Shown piece after piece: positions 59,968 through 64,000 of a stretch of DNA of 64,000 nt (position 1 is the first letter of the stretch; each line of letters starts with the position of its first letter). The position numbers and the translations under genes are program-made. The DNA is from Planctomycetota bacterium (GTDB taxonomy: Bacteria; Planctomycetota; PUPC01; DSUN01). The stretch spans positions 22,428 to 86,427 of the forward strand of contig DAOOIT010000002.1 of NCBI GenBank assembly GCA_035384565.1. The letters run 5' to 3'. The notes below the pieces were generated by a model. That model saw only the letters and a list, made by a program, of their open reading frames with translations, was not told the origin of the DNA and ran no database searches.

Positions 59968-61347
59968 TCACGGCGTTGCACCCGCGCCGCGCTGGAGGAT
60001 GAAGGCCGCGCGACAGGTCTCATCGAAGAGGCGGAAGGCGTGCAGGTTCTCGAACGCGCCGCCCTCGGCCCTGAGGCGGCCTAGGAGCTCCGACAGCCCA
60101 TGGCCCTCATGGAGGCGCACAACGACGGGCACGTTGCGGCCGAGATCGCGCAGCCGGTGGTGGGCGATCAGCGCGGCCGAGAGGCTCTCCGCGTCCTCGG
60201 GCAGGCACACGTAGACGATGGTGGCGCGGCAGACCCCGTACTCGTCGGCCAGGAACTCGGCCCGCTGGAACTGGGGCGTGGCGACGCCCATCTGGCGCGG
60301 CAGGAGGACGCACGTGCGGTCGAGCCCGGGGTACCGGAACTTGAGGGCCGCCACGCTGGCCTCCGCCTGCTCGTCCACCACGGTGATATGGGGACGCGCC
60401 CCGGCGGCATGTGGGTGGCCGCGCCAGGCATGCGCGGCGCGCACAATGAGGCTCTGGCCCAGGCGCCCGAGGCCCACGACCACGAGCTGCGGCTCCTGGC
60501 CCTCGGCGGCGGCGAAGGGCGGGTGGGCCTGAAGCAGGGCCTCGGCCCCGCGCTCGTAGACATTGAAGAATTGCAGCCGAAAGGCGTCGGGCCGCTCGGC
60601 GCGGGCCTGGGTCTCGCGAAGTACACGGCACAGCTCGCGGTCGTTGATGTGGGCGTAGCACTCCAGGGCGCCGCCCTGGCGCCCGCGCACCAGTCCCTCC
60701 GCCCGCACGGCGATCTCGGTGTTGACCCCGTCGTCGTTGGTCAGGGCGATCAGGTATCGCGCCATCGGCACCCGCGCCTGGCGCAGCATCTCCGGCTCGC
60801 TGGCATCCCCCACCACCACGACGGCGCCGAAGCCGCGGCACTGGCTGATGAACTCGTTGGCAGGGTCCGACTCGATGACCGCCACCAGGTGGCCGCGCTC
60901 GCGGAAGTCCCGCGCCAGCAGCATGGCCTTGCGCCCCAGGCCGCAGATCACCACGTGGCCGCGGGCGCGGCGGAGCCACAGCAACTGCGATTGCCGGGCG
61001 AAGAGCATCACCATCGTCTGGAACACGGTGTAGAACATCACCCCCGGCGCGAGAAAGCGAGCGACCTCGAGCGCCCAGTTCACCGCCAGGGGATTCGAGA
61101 TGTTGCGCGCGCTGAGCTTGAACAACTCCAGGGTCGAGTGGAGCGTGTGCCAGAAGGTCGTCGGCCGGCCGGTGTCGGCGAAGTGTCTGGCGTACCCCAG
61201 GTGGCCCAAGAGCAGGGCGGCAAGCCACAGGATGGCGAGGATGCCCCACTTGACGCGCGGGTTGCCGCTGAAGAGGACCCGCCGCGCCCAGTAGCGGGTC
61301 CCGGCCGGCGCGTCCGGGTGGCGGCCAGTATCTGCCTCGCTCGTCAT
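59968..61347 (-). CDS. TrkA/RCK-type NAD-binding membrane protein
   Basis: 459 residues from the ATG at 61,347. Two or three hydrophobic segments at the N-terminus (WGILAILWLAALLLGHLGYA; FLAPGVMFYTVFQTMVMLF) are followed by two Rossmann-type RCK units: HVVICGLGRKAMLLARDF with the acidic strand-end VIESDP, and LVVVGLGRLGQSLIVRA. The GxGxxG loops indicate nucleotide binding as in K+ channel or transporter regulators (TrkA, Castor/Pollux type). The K+ filter TVGYG was not seen, so it may gate another protein or be a divergent ion channel. Unrelated to the sugar genes as far as can be seen. Confidence 0.75.
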   Translation of the reverse strand: MTSEADTGRHPDAPAGTRYWARRVLFSGNPRVKWGILAILWLAALLLGHLGYARHFADTGRPTTFWHTLHSTLELFKLSARNISNPLAVNWALEVARFLAPGVMFYTVFQTMVMLFARQSQLLWLRRARGHVVICGLGRKAMLLARDFRERGHLVAVIESDPANEFISQCRGFGAVVVVGDASEPEMLRQARVPMARYLIALTNDDGVNTEIAVRAEGLVRGRQGGALECYAHINDRELCRVLRETQARAERPDAFRLQFFNVYERGAEALLQAHPPFAAAEGQEPQLVVVGLGRLGQSLIVRAAHAWRGHPHAAGARPHITVVDEQAEASVAALKFRYPGLDRTCVLLPRQMGVATPQFQRAEFLADEYGVCRATIVYVCLPEDAESLSAALIAHHRLRDLGRNVPVVVRLHEGHGLSELLGRLRAEGGAFENLHAFRLFDETCRAAFILQRGAGATP

Positions 61348-61695
61348 CGTGCACCCCCATTGCCGCCGAGCCGCACGCCGGCTCGCCATGGGCAACCGCC
61401 ACCCCGTCCGAGCGCTCGCGGGCGCCCCTCTCACGCGTGGCCCCGCCGGAGCCGGTCGGCCCAAACACCTTCTTATGATACTCCGAATCAAGAGCTTACG
61501 CCAGAGTAAGGTTCCTTCCTCTTGATATCAGCAGGCAGTGCGGTATAATCGTAGAAGAGATTTCGTGGGACGGTCGGGGAGTGTCTGCGGCGCGGTTGGA
61601 GCTGTCGGCGTTGGCCAGGGGGGAGGGCGGTTCTGGGCTCCAGAGGTTCAGGACGCCAACGCTGGCGGACCCTAGCAAGAAACAAGGAGACGAGC
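61348..61695. other. Divergent intergenic region
   Basis: No gene is visible in 348 bases between the RCK protein and the C25 peptidase. It contains the sigma70-type promoter listed separately, an AT-richer stretch around 61,480-61,565, and the AAGGAG ribosome-binding site of the peptidase. No promoter for the leftward gene was identified. Confidence 0.6.
61522..61549 (+). promoter_or_regulatory. Sigma70-type promoter of the C25 peptidase gene
   Basis: TTGATA (61,522-61,527), a 16-base spacer and a consensus TATAAT (61,544-61,549). A start near 61,556 would give a 5' leader of about 140 bases before the ATG at 61,696. Confidence 0.75.
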
Positions 61696-64000
61696 ATGCT
61701 GTGCCGGCGGCTTGCGGCGCAGTGGGTGTTCCTTCACATCCTGGCGAGCCTGGCCCTGTGCGCGCAGGCGGGCGCGGCTGCCGCGCCGCCGCAGGGCCAG
61801 CAGGCGATCACCCTCGCCTACGACTTCGAGAGCCCCCAGATGAGCGCGGCCGGCGACCACACGCGCCTGGCCATGCCCGGCTGCGGCCGGACGCGCCGCG
61901 TGGGCGAGCCGGCGTTGCCCTTCCGCCTCGCGCGCGTGCTCCTGCCCCTGGGCTGCACGGTCACAGGGGTCGAGGCCCGCCTGACGGGGCCGGCCAGATC
62001 GTTGGACGTGGCTCGCCCGGTGGAGTTCGGGCGCGTGGCGGTGCCTTTCGGGGCCGATGCGGCCCGCGTGGCCGCGGCCCGGGCCGCCGATAGGCCCAGG
62101 CCCGAGGTCTACAACTCCAACAACCCCTATCCCCAGCAGCGGGCCGAGCTGCTGTCGGTCCAGCGGATGTGCGGTTACGACATCGCGCTGATCCGCATCT
62201 TCCCGGTCCAGTACACCCCCAAGGCCAGAAAGCTCCTCTTCTCGCCTTGTATCGAGCTCACCGTGCACATAGCGCCACAGGGGGGCAAGGCCGCGGCGAA
62301 TACGACCCTTCGGCGCTCGAAGGCCGATGCCGCCCGCGTGGCCGCGCTGGTGGACAACCCCGAGGCTCTGCCCGAGCAGCCCGCGGAGCCCAGCGCTCCG
62401 GCACCCACCGGCGGCCCGCAGCCGGCTGAGGGCCCCTACGACTATCTCCTCGTCACCGGCTCCTCGCTCCTCAGCTCCTTCCAGCCGCTCCTCAATCACC
62501 GCACCGCCCAAGGCCTGCGCGTGAAGGCCGAGGCCATCGAGAACATCGTCAATAGCTATGCGGGCGTAGACACCGCCGAGAAGCTCCGCAACTACATCAT
62601 CTACGCCTACACGAACTGGGGCATTCAGTACGTGCTCCTCGGTGGCGACGTCGGCGTCATCCCCGCCCGCGGCGTCTACGGCAAGGTGTCGGGCGCCGCC
62701 GCCCTGGGCGACTATGTGGACAACAGCATCCCCTGCGACCTCTACTATGCCTGCCTCGATGGCCCGTGGAACTTCGATGGCGACGCCCTCTGGGGCGAGC
62801 CCAACGACGGCGCCGGCGGCGGCGACGTGGACCTCGTGCCCGAGGTCTACCTGGGCCGCGCCGCCGTGGACACCGTGGCGCTCACCCAGCAGTTCGTCGC
62901 TAAGACCATTGCCTACGAGACGACTCCCCACCCGCACCCCGACACGGCCCTCTTCCTCGCCGAATCCCTCGGCGGCGGGGCCGAGGGCGGCGACGGCCTC
63001 GACCCTCTCCTGCCTCATTTCTCGAACTACACGGTGAACTGGCTGGACGACCGCGTAGCCTACTGGAGCGCCACCCAATGCCTCCAAGCCCTCAACAACT
63101 CGCCGCACCTCGTCGCCCATTGCGGCCACACCAACTGGAACTACGCGCTGCGCCTGAGCAACAGCAACCTCTCCTCGCTCACCAACACGGGACTGTTTCT
63201 CGTCAACAGCATCGGCTGCTATCCCGGCGCCTTCGACTACTCGGACTGCTTCGCCGAGGTCCTGCACCTGCTTAACGGCGTCGGCGCCTTCGCCGTCGTC
63301 ATGAACTCGCGCTACGGCTGGTACAACCCTTACGCCGAGTGGATGTTCAGCGGTGAGTTCCAGAAGACCTTCTTCAATAACCTGCTCACCAAAGGCTACA
63401 ACCGCATCGGGGTGGCCCATCAGCGCTCCAAGACCGACATGCTCGGCAGCGTCGAGCACGTCGAAGGCCCCGATGGCATGGTCTACCGCTGGTGCTACTT
63501 CGAGCTCACCCTCTTCGGCGACCCTTACACCGCCGTCACCACTGCCACCTCGCCCCAGAATCTTACCGTCAAGTCCTTCGACGCCACCCCCACTGTCAAT
63601 AATTACTTCACCGGCCTCAACGTCACCGTCAACCCGGCGCCGAATGGCGTCACCGAGTTCACCCGCAGTTACCCACGCGGTTCCAATGTTGCCCTCACAG
63701 CGCCCCCCACCTACGGCACGGTCCCCTTCCGCCGCTGGAAGCTGGACGACGTGGACCAGCCGGTCGGGCAAACCACGCTCACGGTCGCCATGACCGCCAA
63801 TCGCACGGCGGTGGCCGTCTACGTCGGACCTGGCATCATCGTTCAGCCCACCTCGGGCCTCAAGACCACGGAGGCCGGCGGCACCGCCCAGTTCACGGTC
63901 GCCCTCGCCACGCAGCCGACGGCCAACGTCACCATTGGCCTTTCTTCGAGCGACCCGAGCGAGGGGACGGTCTCGCCCACGAGCCTGACCTTCACGCCGG
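61696..64000 (+). CDS. Gingipain-like C25 family cysteine peptidase (partial)
   Basis: 768 codons are seen before the right window edge; ATG 61,696 follows AAGGAG. The signal region is hydrophobic (WVFLHILASLALCAQAGAAA). A propeptide-like domain runs to about 245. Then YDYLLVTGSSLL, VLLGGDVGVIPARGVY and DLVPEVYLGRAAV follow the C25 fold. The catalytic pair can be placed: H478 in AHCGHTNW and C508 in NSIGCYPGAFDY. After ~610 come beta-rich repeats: a PGSNVALTA-type InlB/Flg_new-like unit (PRGSNVALTAPP...FRRWKLD) and a Calx-beta-like unit (TEAGGTAQFTVALATQP). Secreted, probably surface-attached through its missing C-terminus. Confidence 0.88.
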   Translation, partial: MLCRRLAAQWVFLHILASLALCAQAGAAAAPPQGQQAITLAYDFESPQMSAAGDHTRLAMPGCGRTRRVGEPALPFRLARVLLPLGCTVTGVEARLTGPARSLDVARPVEFGRVAVPFGADAARVAAARAADRPRPEVYNSNNPYPQQRAELLSVQRMCGYDIALIRIFPVQYTPKARKLLFSPCIELTVHIAPQGGKAAANTTLRRSKADAARVAALVDNPEALPEQPAEPSAPAPTGGPQPAEGPYDYLLVTGSSLLSSFQPLLNHRTAQGLRVKAEAIENIVNSYAGVDTAEKLRNYIIYAYTNWGIQYVLLGGDVGVIPARGVYGKVSGAAALGDYVDNSIPCDLYYACLDGPWNFDGDALWGEPNDGAGGGDVDLVPEVYLGRAAVDTVALTQQFVAKTIAYETTPHPHPDTALFLAESLGGGAEGGDGLDPLLPHFSNYTVNWLDDRVAYWSATQCLQALNNSPHLVAHCGHTNWNYALRLSNSNLSSLTNTGLFLVNSIGCYPGAFDYSDCFAEVLHLLNGVGAFAVVMNSRYGWYNPYAEWMFSGEFQKTFFNNLLTKGYNRIGVAHQRSKTDMLGSVEHVEGPDGMVYRWCYFELTLFGDPYTAVTTATSPQNLTVKSFDATPTVNNYFTGLNVTVNPAPNGVTEFTRSYPRGSNVALTAPPTYGTVPFRRWKLDDVDQPVGQTTLTVAMTANRTAVAVYVGPGIIVQPTSGLKTTEAGGTAQFTVALATQPTANVTIGLSSSDPSEGTVSPTSLTFTP

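Overview
This is GC-rich bacterial DNA carrying 43 protein genes, one decayed gene and one tRNA. Secreted and Tat-exported sugar enzymes, tandem Gfo/Idh/MocA oxidoreductases, DUF4838 and DUF4091 proteins, PQQ-type propellers and a sulfatase-modifying-factor domain together suggest a polysaccharide-degrading member of the Planctomycetota/Lentisphaerota/Verrucomicrobiota group, probably from a metagenome. That placement is inferred from gene content; no marker gene settles it. Many starts have a clear Shine-Dalgarno sequence, and 1- to 14-base stop/start overlaps are frequent.

Region 1 (1-17,773, all leftward) is a surface-polysaccharide operon. A strong sigma70-type promoter at 17,745-17,773 and a ~270-base leader precede a NusG/UpxY-like antiterminator. 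Then come a WecA-like lipid-linked sugar transferase, an ABC exporter (permease and Wzt-like ATPase), two methyltransferases, a GT2, three GT4 glycosyltransferases, a membrane glycosyltransferase, another methyltransferase, an asparagine-synthase-like protein, an FkbM methyltransferase, a WecG/TagA transferase and a PIG-L deacetylase cut by the window edge. The set would start, decorate and export a polysaccharide through an ABC-dependent route.

Region 2 (18,459-26,504, rightward) has a sugar ABC importer (lipoprotein and two permeases, no ATPase), a discoidin-domain protein, a ThuA-like protein and two tandem Gfo/Idh/MocA oxidoreductases: uptake and oxidation of a sugar. Region 3 (26,505-36,951) has a decayed DUF4091 gene, then two divergent modules each pairing a PQQ-type propeller with a large secreted protein, separated by a nested inverted repeat. 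Region 4 (36,952-61,347) has tRNA-Leu(CAA) and a run of secreted enzymes: a DUF4838-sulfatase-modifying-factor fusion, GH5-like, a CBM9-like/heparinase-like protein, a DUF2961-like protein, a third Gfo/Idh/MocA, GH16, a small nucleotidyltransferase-like protein, a second DUF4838 protein, a beta-helix protein, a papain-like lipoprotein, an M24 peptidase, GH51 and a TrkA-type membrane protein. Region 5 (61,348 to the end) starts a gingipain-like C25 peptidase from its own promoter.

The most unusual signal is a collection of palindromic elements of at least five sequence families. Several lie inside genes and keep the reading frame. One family occurs in the same frame in two unrelated genes (about 51.2 and 54.5 kb). 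Others form part of a signal peptide, an N-terminal extension, or the linker between domains. This resembles the Rickettsia palindromic elements, but here mostly in secreted carbohydrate-active proteins.
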